Shown: in pieces, positions 9,947-19,256 of the stretch
How positions within the stretch are numbered: position 1 is the stretch's first letter
Layout of the letters: every line of letters begins with the position of its first letter
NCBI GenBank assembly: GCA_964624075.1
Contig: CAZUWH010000009.1
Span: forward strand, 1-64,000
Direction: 5' to 3'
From: CAZUWH01 sp964624075
GTDB lineage: Bacteria > Pseudomonadota > Alphaproteobacteria > Rhodospirillales > Rhodospirillaceae
DNA length: 64,000 bases
The notes under the pieces: generated by a model
Database searches by the model: none
The model's input: the letters and a program-made list of their open reading frames with translations, nothing else
What the model was told of the DNA's origin: nothing
Position numbers and translations under genes: made by a program

Positions 9947-10873
9947 TCAAGCCTTTTCCCCGCCTCCCCGCTTCCGCCGCGCCAAGGGATGGCTGGTGCG
10001 CACCAGTGTCTGCAACCGTTCGTCAAGAACATGCGTGTAGATCTGGGTGGTAGCGATGTCGGCGTGGCCCAGCATCTGCTGGACACTGCGCAGATCAGCG
10101 CCGTGGGCGAGCAGGTGGCTCGCAAATGAATGCCGGACCACGTGCGGGGAGACTCTCGAAGGCATCAGACCCGCTACCACCGCCAGTTCCTTCAGCATTT
10201 TATAGAAGCCGTCGCGGGTCAGATGACCAGCCCGTCCGGTTGAGGGAAAGAGGAATTTGGTCGAACGCGGTCCGGTCACAAAGGTGCCCCGTACAGCTAG
10301 ATAGATCCTGCCCGCCGCGCGGGCTGGATCGGACAACGGCACCATGCGTTCCTTTTCCCCCTTGCCGCGGACGATCAGTATCGGCTGGTCGCGAACAATG
10401 GCCGCAAGCGGCAATCCGACCAGCTCAGATACCCGCAGACCGGCAGCATAGAGCAGCTCGACCAGCGCTGCCAGACGCGCACGGCGCGGTCCGTCCAGGG
10501 AATCGACAGCCGTGATCAGACGGCCCATCTCTGTCTCGCTCAAGACCTTGGGCAGCGGCTGACCCTGACGCGGCGCATCCAGAGTCATGGTCGGGTCCTC
10601 GGCGCGCAGTCCTTCGCTGAACAGAAAACGATGGAACTGGCGCAGAGTGGACAGCCGCCTGGCTACCGTGCGCGGCGTCATCGCCCGGTCCTGCGACAAA
10701 TGCGCGAGATAGGCCCGCAGGTCTATCGTACTAGCCTCGTGCACAGCCTGTCCGCGCGGACCCAGAAAAGCGGCAAGATCGTCCAGGTCGCGGCGATAAG
10801 CCGCTATAGTGTTGGGCAAGGCGCCTCGCTCGGCCACCATCATCTCCAGGAAACGTTCGACAGGCCAGGACAT
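9947..10873 (-). CDS. tyrosine recombinase XerC/XerD type
   Basis: This 308-residue tyrosine recombinase resolves chromosome dimers at dif if it is the housekeeping XerC or XerD. It has an N-terminal SAM-like core-binding domain (ERFLEMMVAERGALPNTIAAYRRDL). The catalytic domain has Arg in AAGLRVSELVG, the HxxR pair in SPHVVRHSFASHLLAHG, His in LGHADIATTQIYTHV, and that motif's Tyr as nucleophile. The start at 10873 (MSWPVERF) leaves a normal length; the frame upstream is not conserved-looking. XerD is more likely than XerC from the catalytic block, but I cannot settle it. Confidence 0.9.
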   Translation of the reverse strand: MSWPVERFLEMMVAERGALPNTIAAYRRDLDDLAAFLGPRGQAVHEASTIDLRAYLAHLSQDRAMTPRTVARRLSTLRQFHRFLFSEGLRAEDPTMTLDAPRQGQPLPKVLSETEMGRLITAVDSLDGPRRARLAALVELLYAAGLRVSELVGLPLAAIVRDQPILIVRGKGEKERMVPLSDPARAAGRIYLAVRGTFVTGPRSTKFLFPSTGRAGHLTRDGFYKMLKELAVVAGLMPSRVSPHVVRHSFASHLLAHGADLRSVQQMLGHADIATTQIYTHVLDERLQTLVRTSHPLARRKRGGGEKA

Positions 10874-11238
10874 GGGGCGTGTACCTTGTGCAGGGAAAAG
10901 GGGCAAGCCAGCACGCTGCGGAATACTGGGGGGACGCTGTACTGCCACAGGGCCACTGACCGAAAACGGCAGCCCGCGTCCACGTGGCATGACCTGTTGC
11001 GCGCTTCCCTGGCCGTCTTTCTTGTCCGTGACTTCAGACAATAGCCCTATTATAGTGGTATAGTGCCTGTTGGAGAAGGAGTTTGCACGCCCTTCCGCCC
11101 ATGTTCTGGAAACGAGGAGCATGGCGCGCAGCGTTAAGAAGCAGGAGCCCGTTCCCGATATGGCAGGGGAAAATCTATTTGTACAGTCGCCTGGCTCAGG
11201 GCAATCGGGTGAAGGAATGAGGTCCCAACCAACAAAGT

Positions 11239-11321
11239 CGTCATTCCCGCGAAAGTGGGAATCCGTGCTACAGGCACCATGCCAGGCGTTGGAATGGACC
11301 CCTGCTTTCGCGGGAGTGACG
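11239..11321. repeat. inverted repeat element, family A, copy 1
   Basis: The ends, GTCATTCCCGCGAAAG and CTTTCGCGGGAGTGAC, are near-perfect inverted copies around about 50 bases of spacer. The same ends occur near 21783, 25070, 38098 and 39982. The element lies just in front of bamD and ends ten bases before its ATG. Confidence 0.85.
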
Positions 11322-11330
11322 AGAAGATTT

Positions 11331-12260
11331 ATGACAAACTTCCTTCACTCCATTGCCCTGCCGCATGGCTGGCGTTTGCGCATGGCCGTTCTGATCGTCC
11401 TGATGGGAGGAGGGCTGGTCGCCTGTGCGACATCGAACGACGATAAATATACGGAACGTCCGGTGGAGCAACTCTACAACGAGGCGATGGATCTGCTGGA
11501 ACAGGGCGAGTATCAAGCCGCTGCGAAGGCTTTCGATGAGGTCGAACGCCAGCACCCCTACTCGCCATGGGCAACCAAGGCCCAGTTGATGGCAGCCTAT
11601 ACCTATTACGAGAATAACAAGTATGACGATGCCGTGATTGCCCTGGACCGTTTCATTCAACTTCATCCCGGCCATCGTAACGTTGCCTATGCCTATTACC
11701 TGAAAGGACTGTGCCACTATGAACAGATCACCGACGTTGCCCGTGACCAGAAGATGACTGAACTGGCCAGGGAGGCATTGCGCGAGGTTGTTGCCCGTTT
11801 CCCCAATTCCCAGTATGCCCGTGACGCCCGTCTGAAACTGGATTTGACGACAGATCACCTAGCTGGCAAGGAAATGGAAATCGGACGCTTCTACATGCGG
11901 CAACAGCACTATCTAGCGGCTATCAACCGATTCAGGACGGTTATTGCCCGCTATCAGACCACGACCCATGTGCCGGAAGCCCTGCATCGTCTGGTGGAAA
12001 ACTATGTCATTTTTGGACTAACCGATGAAGCGCGCAAGATTGCCGCTGTCCTTGGCCACAATTTCCCTGGTAGTGCGTGGTATCAGGATTCCTATCGTTT
12101 GGTAGGAGATGGCACGCCTGATGCCCAGTCAAGGGGGGAGCAGGGCACGAGAGGGGGCCGTCCGTCCGGGGCGGAAGAGGAACAGGCCGGTCCGGTAGGC
12201 TCTGTCCCGCGCCAGCCATTCCAGGCACTCCTTCCGGAACCGTCTCTGGAACCACCCTAG
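11331..12260 (+). CDS. bamD: outer membrane assembly lipoprotein BamD
   Basis: BamD (ComL/YfiO) is the essential lipoprotein partner of BamA in outer-membrane protein insertion. The 309-residue product has a lipoprotein signal, a hydrophobic run ending LMGGGLVAC with the lipidated Cys at about residue 33. TPR-type repeats follow (YNEAMDLLEQGEYQAAAKAFDEVERQHPYSPWA, given here only as the start of the array at about 50-80). I chose ATG 11331. The frame extends upstream to 11070, but that extension translates repeat element A and is not BamD. In many alphaproteobacteria bamD is followed by recN, as here, where recN is broken. Confidence 0.93.
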   Translation: MTNFLHSIALPHGWRLRMAVLIVLMGGGLVACATSNDDKYTERPVEQLYNEAMDLLEQGEYQAAAKAFDEVERQHPYSPWATKAQLMAAYTYYENNKYDDAVIALDRFIQLHPGHRNVAYAYYLKGLCHYEQITDVARDQKMTELAREALREVVARFPNSQYARDARLKLDLTTDHLAGKEMEIGRFYMRQQHYLAAINRFRTVIARYQTTTHVPEALHRLVENYVIFGLTDEARKIAAVLGHNFPGSAWYQDSYRLVGDGTPDAQSRGEQGTRGGRPSGAEEEQAGPVGSVPRQPFQALLPEPSLEPP

Positions 12261-12270
12261 GAACGCATGG

Positions 12271-14066
12271 ATGCTCGTTCGACTGTCGATCCGTGATGTC
12301 TCGTGCTGATTGACCGGTTGGATGAGAGTTTCGCGCCCGGCCTATCGGTCCTGACCGGTGGAACCGGTGCTGGGAAGTCTATCCTGCTCGATTCCCTGGG
12401 ACTGGCACTCGGGGCGCGTGCCGGCAGTGGTCTGGTCCGGCAGGGGGCCGGTTAACTGACTGTCGTTGTCCATTTCGACCCCCCACCCGATCATCCCGTA
12501 TGGACGATTCTGGCTGAGTATGACATCGGGGCCAGGGCGGATGAAGGCGAAGGGCTGGTTCTGCGCCGCACGATTACGGCCGATGGTCGCAGCCGAGCGC
12601 ACCTGAACGACCAGCCGGTTTTGGTTGCCCTGCTACACCGCATCGGCGACGCGCTCATGGAAGTGCACGGCCAGTTTGAAAGCCATGGCCTCCTTGATCC
12701 ACTGACCCACCGGGTGGCGCTGGATTCCTTTGCCGGTCTCGACACCACCCCCGTGATCGAGGCATGGCGGGCGTGGCAGGCACAGGCCCGCATCCGTGCC
12801 GTGTGCCGTGGCTGAAGCCGACTTCAAGAAGGCCCGTACCCCCGGAGGGGGCGAGGAGGACCTGTTATGCCACGCCGTCGCGGAGCTGGACGCGCCCTCT
12901 GGCCCCCCCCCCTGGCTGCGTGTCGTGCTGCCCTGATGCATGGCGAGAAGATCTTCACAGCCCTGAATTCTGCCGTCGCGACCCTGCGTCAGGGAGGGGG
13001 GGGTGGAAAGCGCGTTGCGTCTGGGGCGCAACGCCAGCTGGAGAGGGTTGCCGTCCAGGCCGATGGTCGGCTGGAGACAGTGATCGCGGCCATTAATCGT
13101 GCTGCCATCGAAGTGGGCGAGGCGCTGTCCATTCTGAAGCAGGTAGCAGCCGCCATCGCTTTGGATCCCCGCCATCTGGAGGAGGTGGAGGAGCGCTTGT
13201 TCGCTTTGCGCGCTGCGCTACCGCCCGCAAGCACGGCATCGCCGTGGAAGGGCTGGCTGGCTTGCATGATGTGCTGCACGCTAGGCTGGCTGTCCTTGAG
13301 GAGGGTGGCGGTGCCGTTGCCAGTCTGGCACGGGCGGGGAACAGGCCGCGCTGGCAACCTATCTCCGTAGCGGCCCGCTCCTTGAGCCAGGCGCGGATGG
13401 AAGCGGCAGAGCCGCCTGGATGCGGCCATCACACGGCTGAACTAGGGCCATTAAAACTGGAACAGGCGCTGTTCCGCACCCAGGTGGTGCCCATGCCCGA
13501 AACCGAGTGGTCGGCGAACGGCCTCGATCAGGTGACCTTCACTGTGGCCACCAATCCCGCGGCACCAGGCCCCCCCCCGCCCCCCTTCACCGGATTGCCT
13601 CCGGTGGCGAGCTGGCGCGCTTCATGCTGGCCTTGAAGGTGGTGCTGGTCCCCCGCCGCGCACCCCCTGGTCTTCGACGAGGTGGATGCCGGCATTGGCG
13701 GCGCCACGGCCTATGCCGTGGGCGAACGTCTGGCCAGGCTTGGCTTGCCGCCAGTGTCCAGGTGCTGGTGGTGACACGCTCGCCACAAGTAGCTGCACGC
13801 GGAAATCACCATCCTAGGGTTGAAAACAGATCCGTCTCCCCTGCAACGTCCGACTTCAGCCCTTTTGCAGCCCGGGAGGAGCGAGCTACCCTGACGGCGA
13901 CGGCCGGCCCGGTATCCCCCCGGGGTGACTATGCGCACGGTGGTGGAACCTCTTGTCCCGGCCGCCCGGCGGGAAGAAATCGCACGCCACGCTGGCCGGC
14001 GCCGAAATCATCGACCCAGCCCGTGCGGCCGCCGACAGCCTGATGGCTGGAACAACTTCGTCCTGA
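12271..14066 (+). pseudogene. recN: DNA repair protein RecN, decayed
   Basis: RecN is an SMC-like ATPase for double-strand-break repair. The start MLVRLSIRDV is seen at 12271. A frameshift near 12299 precedes LIDRLDESFAPGLSVLTG and the Walker A stretch GGTGAGKSILLDSLGLALGA. A TAA stop in LVRQGAG*LTVV follows near 12452. Downstream, HRIGDALMEVHGQFESHGLL is RecN-like. The middle is scrambled by shifts at C and G runs (12903-12912, 12996-13003, 13570-13578). Near 13670 the Walker B region LVFDEVDAGIGGATAYAVGERLARLG appears, then QVLVVT and the tail ending near 14066. At least five lesions make it non-functional. The normal neighbour ligA is absent. Confidence 0.93.
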
Positions 14067-14142
14067 AAGGCGTCTTCGTCGTGGAAGGGATCCCTTAGCT
14101 TGCACAGTGGTAATGGCTGCGATTCGCGCCATGTGCGTGACT

Positions 14143-14601
14143 TCAGGTTATGGCTTGTTTTTGTCCCTCTAGCCGCTGCCGATAGAGAGAGACAAAATCG
14201 ATAAGGGCAATCATCAAGGGTGGAAAGCCGGAATCCCGACTCACATCGGCAATGATGGCGCGGGCGAACGGAAACAGCAAACGCGGCAATTCGATCATGG
14301 CAACCGGCTGGACGTGTTCCTGCGGCACATTCAGACTTGCCACCGCAGCGTAGGTCAATTCAAGAATGAAAGCGACCTTGTCCTGGATCATGCCCTTGAT
14401 GTGGAAATTCAGCGTCACCTCGAACATATTCAGCTGAAGGGGACGGGCGTTGATGTCCACCTGTACTGATACTGTCGGTGGTACCTGCATTCCCTGGAAA
14501 ACGGCTGGTGCATTTGGGACCTCGAAGGACAGGTCCTTGATGTATTGCCCATGGATGACCAGCGGCGCGTTCGCTGTTTCATCGGAGGTGTGTTCGCTCA
14601 T
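14143..14601 (-). CDS. secB: protein-export chaperone SecB
   Basis: SecB is the tetrameric cytosolic chaperone that keeps preproteins unfolded and passes them to SecA. The 152-residue protein has typical SecB sequence: HGQYIKDLSFEVPNAP, VDINARPLQLNMFEVTLNF, and LPRLLFPFARAIIADVSRDSGFPP near the C-terminus. ATG 14601 (MSEHTSDE) is preferred to a start 16 codons upstream. It stands next to fxsA on the same strand, with a Tim44-like gene and mltA divergent, a common alphaproteobacterial order. Confidence 0.97.
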   Translation of the reverse strand: MSEHTSDETANAPLVIHGQYIKDLSFEVPNAPAVFQGMQVPPTVSVQVDINARPLQLNMFEVTLNFHIKGMIQDKVAFILELTYAAVASLNVPQEHVQPVAMIELPRLLFPFARAIIADVSRDSGFPPLMIALIDFVSLYRQRLEGQKQAIT

Positions 14602-14652
14602 TGACTTCTCCAGAATGGAGCCGCACCGATCGAGGCGCGACGCATTCAACCC

Positions 14653-15324
14653 CTAGCACAGGTATTCGTGTCGAGACAATGGTGGCGATCGTTCTTTGTA
14701 GCAGATGACATTCGCCTGCCCGCTGGTCCTGATCGGCCTTTCGAACGGCGCTGCCGGGTCAGGATGGGGGTAGGGTAAGCCATTCCCCTTTCCGCCGTTC
14801 TCCTCTGCGCCCTGCTCTACCTCCTGCTCGGCTCCCGGCAATGACGGCCGGGGAACAGCTACGGCAGAAGTGCAAATCGTTCTCTCGGAAGAGCGATCGT
14901 GGCGGGACATTTCACGCCACACACCATCAATGACGGTTACACTGGTTGTATCCTCATTCCCTTGTTCCCCCACCGTCAAGACGGTGATTACCCATCGTTG
15001 CAAGGCTGTCCGCACTGGTGGCACCAGCAGCAAAATCCCCATGGCATCCGTGACGAAACCGGGGATGATGAGGAAAAGGCCGGCCAATCCCAGCCACAGA
15101 CCGTCAAACACTTCGCGCACCGGTATGCGGTGTTCAGCCAGGGCTTGGCGACTACGGGTCAGTGCCGCACCTCCCCGCCAGCGCAGGACAAGCCCTCCCG
15201 CTAGGGCCGTTGCCAGGATCGCTGCCAGTGTAGGCACACCGCCGAATCGGTCTCCACTCGCAATGAGGAGGGCAATTTCCAGGAAGGGCAGGAGGATAAA
15301 GGTCAGCACCAGAAATATGGTCAT
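14653..15324 (-). CDS. fxsA: FxsA family membrane protein
   Basis: FxsA-family proteins are small inner-membrane proteins; the E. coli member relieves F-plasmid exclusion of phage T7. The 223-residue product starts MTIFLVLTFILLPFLEIALLI, has conserved hydrophobic segments to about residue 125 (LWLGLAGLFLIIPGFVTDAMG is the characteristic part), and ends in a long polar tail. The tail is unusually long for the family (about 90 residues) and charged. Only the cellular location is inferable. It is divergent from the Tim44-like gene across 147 bases. Confidence 0.88.
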   Translation of the reverse strand: MTIFLVLTFILLPFLEIALLIASGDRFGGVPTLAAILATALAGGLVLRWRGGAALTRSRQALAEHRIPVREVFDGLWLGLAGLFLIIPGFVTDAMGILLLVPPVRTALQRWVITVLTVGEQGNEDTTSVTVIDGVWREMSRHDRSSERTICTSAVAVPRPSLPGAEQEVEQGAEENGGKGNGLPYPHPDPAAPFERPIRTSGQANVICYKERSPPLSRHEYLC

Positions 15325-15471
15325 GCTTGCTCTTTGCTGAATGACGACTTATTTATGATACGGGTTTGCAGGAGTCAGTGATCGGTGATACACAATCTCC
15401 CCATCATCACAGCCCCTCCCTAACGCATTCCGGGGGAAAGGTCCACCATCAGGATATTCAAGCGAAGAAGC

Positions 15472-16146
15472 ATGAGCGAAGGCTTGCAGTTCATTGACCT
15501 GATCTTTTACGCCATGATTGCCGTCTTTTTGGTGCTGCGCCTGCGCAGTGTCCTGGGCCGCCGGAATGGTGAAGAGCGGCGTCGTCGGAGTCCCTTCGAC
15601 AGGGCTGAGAGGCAGGACGGGCCAAAGGAGGAGCCGAAGCACGAAGCCGACAATGTCATTGATCTGCCTTCGCGTACCATCCTCTCCTCTGCGGCGGCAG
15701 AGGCGGCCCTTGTGCGTGTTCAGATTGCCGACCAACACTTCAATATCAACGAATTCTTGCATGGCGCACAATCAGCCTTTGAAATTATCATAGGCGCCTT
15801 CGCGAGAGAAGAGAAGGATGTCCTGCGTCCGCTCTTGTCAGATGCCGTGTTTGATAACTTCTGCCGTGCCCTTAAAACGCGGGCAGAGGCAGGCGAGTCG
15901 GTCGAAACCCAGTTACTGGGCCCCCCCACTGTCGAGATCACGGATGTCAAAGTGCAAGGACGAGTGGCGTTCGTGGTGGTTCGTTTTCTGTCGGAGCAGG
16001 TCAATATCGTGCGTGATCGAGACGGCAGGGTTATCGAAGGGGATCCGAACCTGGTCAATAGGGTTGTAGACGTGTGGACATTCGCGCGTGAGATGCAATC
16101 TTCCGATCCAAACTGGACCTTGGTTGAAACGCGCAGCGGGGACTGA
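15472..16146 (+). CDS. Tim44/TimA family membrane-associated protein
   Basis: The 224-residue product has one N-terminal membrane segment (FIDLIFYAMIAVFLVLRLRSVLG), a charged linker, and a Tim44-like domain from about residue 85 (AEAALVRVQIADQHFNINEFLHGAQSAFEIIIGAF and onward, positions about 83-117). This is the bacterial relative of the mitochondrial import-motor component Tim44. In alphaproteobacteria it sits beside fxsA/secB and mltA, as here, and probably works at the inner membrane. Its client is unknown. mltA starts four bases after its stop. Confidence 0.88.
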   Translation: MSEGLQFIDLIFYAMIAVFLVLRLRSVLGRRNGEERRRRSPFDRAERQDGPKEEPKHEADNVIDLPSRTILSSAAAEAALVRVQIADQHFNINEFLHGAQSAFEIIIGAFAREEKDVLRPLLSDAVFDNFCRALKTRAEAGESVETQLLGPPTVEITDVKVQGRVAFVVVRFLSEQVNIVRDRDGRVIEGDPNLVNRVVDVWTFAREMQSSDPNWTLVETRSGD

Positions 16147-16150
16147 TCGC

Positions 16151-17344
16151 ATGATACGGCTGGTTCTCGTTGCCCTTTTGTGCGGGCTCGTTGTCGCTTG
16201 TAGCCGTTCCACCTTCCTCGTGCCGGAACGGGAAACGGTTTCCTTGAAGCCGGTCTCGTTTGACGATCTGCCGGGCTGGTCGCAGGACTCTCTCGCGGCC
16301 GCCGTGCCGGCCTTCCTTCGTTCCTGCCGGGTGTTCCTGCGCCAGCCCGAAACCCGGAACGTCGGCAACGGCCAATTGACCGCCGGTATGATGGCCGACT
16401 GGTGTGGGCCATGTCGGGCCGCCGAGCGTCTGTCCCCCGGGGACGACGAAGCTGCCCGCCGCTTTTTCGAAAGCTGGTTTGAACCTTTGCAGGTAGTCCG
16501 GACGGAAGGAGAGGAGGACGGTCTGTTCACCGGCTATTACGAGGTAGAACTGGCTGGATCGCTGGTCCCCACGGGTCCCTACCGGACACCGCTTCTGGGA
16601 AAACCGAGCGACCTTGTAACGGTGGATCTGGGACAGTTTTGGCCTGAACTGAAGGACGAGGTCCTGGTGGGACGGGTTGAGGGGAGCCGGCTGCGCCCTT
16701 ATCCCGATCGGGCACGCATCGAGGCGGTCATGGCGACGGCCACAGTGAAACCGGATCCGGACGTGTCGGTGATTGCCTGGGTACGGGATCCAATCGAGGC
16801 GTTTTTGTTGCACATCCAGGGATCGGGACTCGTGCGTCTTGCCGACGGGACCTTCTTCCGCGTCGGTTATGCGGCCGACAATGGTCACAAGTTCGTCAGC
16901 ATCGCCCAGCGTCTGATTGAACGGGGGTGGATCGCGCGCAACCAGGCGAGCATGAACGCTGTGCGCGACTGGTTGCGTGATCATCCCGATCAAGCCCGTA
17001 CCGTGATGGCCGAAAATCCACGTTTCATCTTCTTCCGTGTCATTGATGCCGATGGTCCTGTCGGTGCCCAGGGCGTGCCCCTGACGGCCGGCCGCAGCTT
17101 GGCCATCGACCCGCGCTATCTGCCGCTGGGCGTGCCGTTGTGGCTGGATACGCACGCGCCCGACGGACAGCCGCTGCGCCGTCTGGTGATCGCCCAGGAT
17201 ACCGGCTCTGCCATCACCGGGCCGGTCCGCGGTGACTTCTTCTGGGGCCATGGCGAAGCGGCCCTGGCCAAGGCTGGCCGGATGAAAAGCAGGGGACGCT
17301 ACCATATTCTTCTGCCCCAGTTCCGTTCCAGCCCGATGGCATGA
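16151..17344 (+). CDS. mltA: membrane-bound lytic transglycosylase MltA
   Basis: MltA cleaves peptidoglycan glycan strands to 1,6-anhydro products. The 397-residue lipoprotein starts MIRLVLVALLCGLVVAC with the lipobox Cys at about 17. The MltA domain includes DGLFTGYYEVELAGS, IEAFLLHIQGSG and the C-terminal 3D domain (RSLAIDPRYLPLGVPLWLD, LVIAQDTGSAITGPVRGDFFWG) with catalytic Asp candidates. ATG 16151 directly follows the Tim44-like gene; a longer frame from 16088 overlaps that gene and lacks a signal peptide. Confidence 0.95.
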   Translation: MIRLVLVALLCGLVVACSRSTFLVPERETVSLKPVSFDDLPGWSQDSLAAAVPAFLRSCRVFLRQPETRNVGNGQLTAGMMADWCGPCRAAERLSPGDDEAARRFFESWFEPLQVVRTEGEEDGLFTGYYEVELAGSLVPTGPYRTPLLGKPSDLVTVDLGQFWPELKDEVLVGRVEGSRLRPYPDRARIEAVMATATVKPDPDVSVIAWVRDPIEAFLLHIQGSGLVRLADGTFFRVGYAADNGHKFVSIAQRLIERGWIARNQASMNAVRDWLRDHPDQARTVMAENPRFIFFRVIDADGPVGAQGVPLTAGRSLAIDPRYLPLGVPLWLDTHAPDGQPLRRLVIAQDTGSAITGPVRGDFFWGHGEAALAKAGRMKSRGRYHILLPQFRSSPMA

Positions 17345-17348
17345 AAGA

Positions 17349-19160
17349 GTGGGCAATCGCCGGATCGAGTCAGAAAACGAGGCGTGTGGAGTCCTAGCCA
17401 TGAAGCGTCTTTATGGCACTGGTACGCTGGTGTTCAAGGAGGGAGAATCGGGACTTGTCGCCTATGTGATTCTGTCTGGCGAAGTGGGGCTGATCAAGGA
17501 TGCACCACGTGGCCCAGTCGTGCTGACCGTACTCGGCAAGGGAGAGGTCTTCGGCGAAATAGGAGTGCTAACTCGTGATCCGCGCAACGTCAGTGCCCGG
17601 GCCCGTACCGAGCTCGTCGTGGAAGTGGTCCCGTGTTCCGAGTTCCTGCACTAGCTTGAAACCAGGCCGTCTGTGGCCATGAAGGTGCTGACCCGGCTCG
17701 CCAACCGTTTGCAGGCTGCCGATGCCATGATCGCTGAGTCGGCTGGAGAGCGGCAGACCCCGTCTCTTCGCAAGGGAAACAAGGGGCAAAGCCTGATCGG
17801 TTTCTGGCACCATCTGTTCAGTTCCCGTTCATCACGGCAGTCAATGGTGGTTGTCATGAAACAGAACATGCAACCGATGATGATCCTGGTTGCCACAGTC
17901 AGCGGCGATTTCTAAGGGGGGGATGCTGGCCAGGCAGGTGGAGGGCGGCGCTTGAGGGCATGCCTGACATCATTATCCGTTCCGTGACGGAGCAGGGGCC
18001 GGCGGAAATGGAGGCGCCGGGAGGCTGAAACGCTCGTGCAAGCCCGCCGGCTTCTGGCACGCCAGGGGGAGGTGTGCTGCTTTGAGGAATGATCGAGGCA
18101 GACAATCCGCTTGTGCAGATCTTTTTCCTGTCCGCGAGCAACGAGGAACGGCCACTGCCGGACTTTCCGTTATTTCTGCCACTCGATTCCAGTGAGTCCT
18201 GGGCCTAATCTGTTACGGGTGGCCACCTTGGCCGGTCTGGAGCCCCGTTCGGAAACCCAGACGCAGACGTTGCGCGTGGCACTGGTCGATGCCTTGCAGC
18301 AAAGTCAGATCGTGACCGAAACTCTACCTCCCGTGCCCCGACTGGGCAGCGAGGAACAGGCGTCCATCCAGATCGCCTATGCCAACGGTGCCACCCTGGC
18401 CGGAACGTTGGATCAGAGCACTGACTGGTTTCAGAGGGCCATTTCCGCCTATCGGAAGGCATTGGGACTGCTGAACGGTTGCTCGGCCGGTCCTGCAGAC
18501 CGTGGGAGAACGCAGTGATGAACCAGAAACGGGCCGTAGAAGGCCCACCGCTCCGCCTGCCTGGCCTTGGACACGGGACCTCGCGCCCAAGGAATGGGGG
18601 GGTGTTACAGGCCCGGATCGGCGGATTGCTCTATCGCCTTGCCATGCATACGGACAAGATGGAGCTGCTGAAGGAATCCCTGACGGCTTTTCAAGGAGCG
18701 CTGCAAGTGATCGTCCGTGCTGAAGAGCCGTTCCGGTGGGCCAACATCATGCACAATCTGTCCCAATCGTTGTAGGTCTATGATGAACCACCTCAGGAAC
18801 GTCGAGCTTTTGCAGCGGGCGGTGGACGCCAGCCAGGCGGCGCTGGAGGTCCGCAGCCAGGAAACGGCACCACTTTTATGGGCGGCCTCGCAGAACAATC
18901 TGGGATCGGCCCTGTTCATGCTGGGACGCAACGCAAACGACTCCGAATACCTGCAGCAGTCGGTAGAGGCCTTCCGCTCGGCCTTGCAGGTTTACGAGTT
19001 GCACGGTGCGGTAAAGATGGTGGTAGTGGCTGAGAAGAATCTGGCCAAGGCTGTCCCGCTTCTGGAAAGCCTGCGACGGCGACGGGTGGCGCGGCCGGAG
19101 TGGGCGCGGAATCACGCAGAGGATGACGGGCCAGAAGAAACACCGCACCTCGAAAATTAG
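17349..19160 (+). pseudogene. cyclic-nucleotide-binding / TPR-like protein, decayed
   Basis: The first part (17400-17650) is a cNMP-binding domain (GTLVFKEGESGLVAYVILSG, LGKGEVFGEIGVLT). A TAG stop at 17652 interrupts it, and the same frame then continues to 17915. More pieces follow in other frames: DIIIRSVTEQGPAEMEAPG (17960s), NPLVQIFFLSASNEERPLPD (18100s), TLAGLEPRSETQTQTLRVAL (18220s), and helical repeat segments such as SLTAFQGALQVIVRAEEPFRWA and SVEAFRSALQVYELHGAVKM near the end. I read these as one gene of about 600 codons: an N-terminal cyclic-nucleotide sensor, an unrecognised central domain and C-terminal TPR-like repeats. The parent family is not known to me. It has at least four lesions. 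Confidence 0.75.
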
Positions 19161-19256
19161 GCAGAGGACTTCTCCGCTCTGGGCAAGCGGCCAGAAGATG
19201 AAAAACCTCCGCCTGAGGAATGTGGATAGGGAGACTTGTTCTAGACGCGGCCTGCA

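Noticed and set aside
11070..11330. An N-terminal extension of BamD
   Set aside because: It translates repeat element A and places the lipoprotein signal deep inside the protein.
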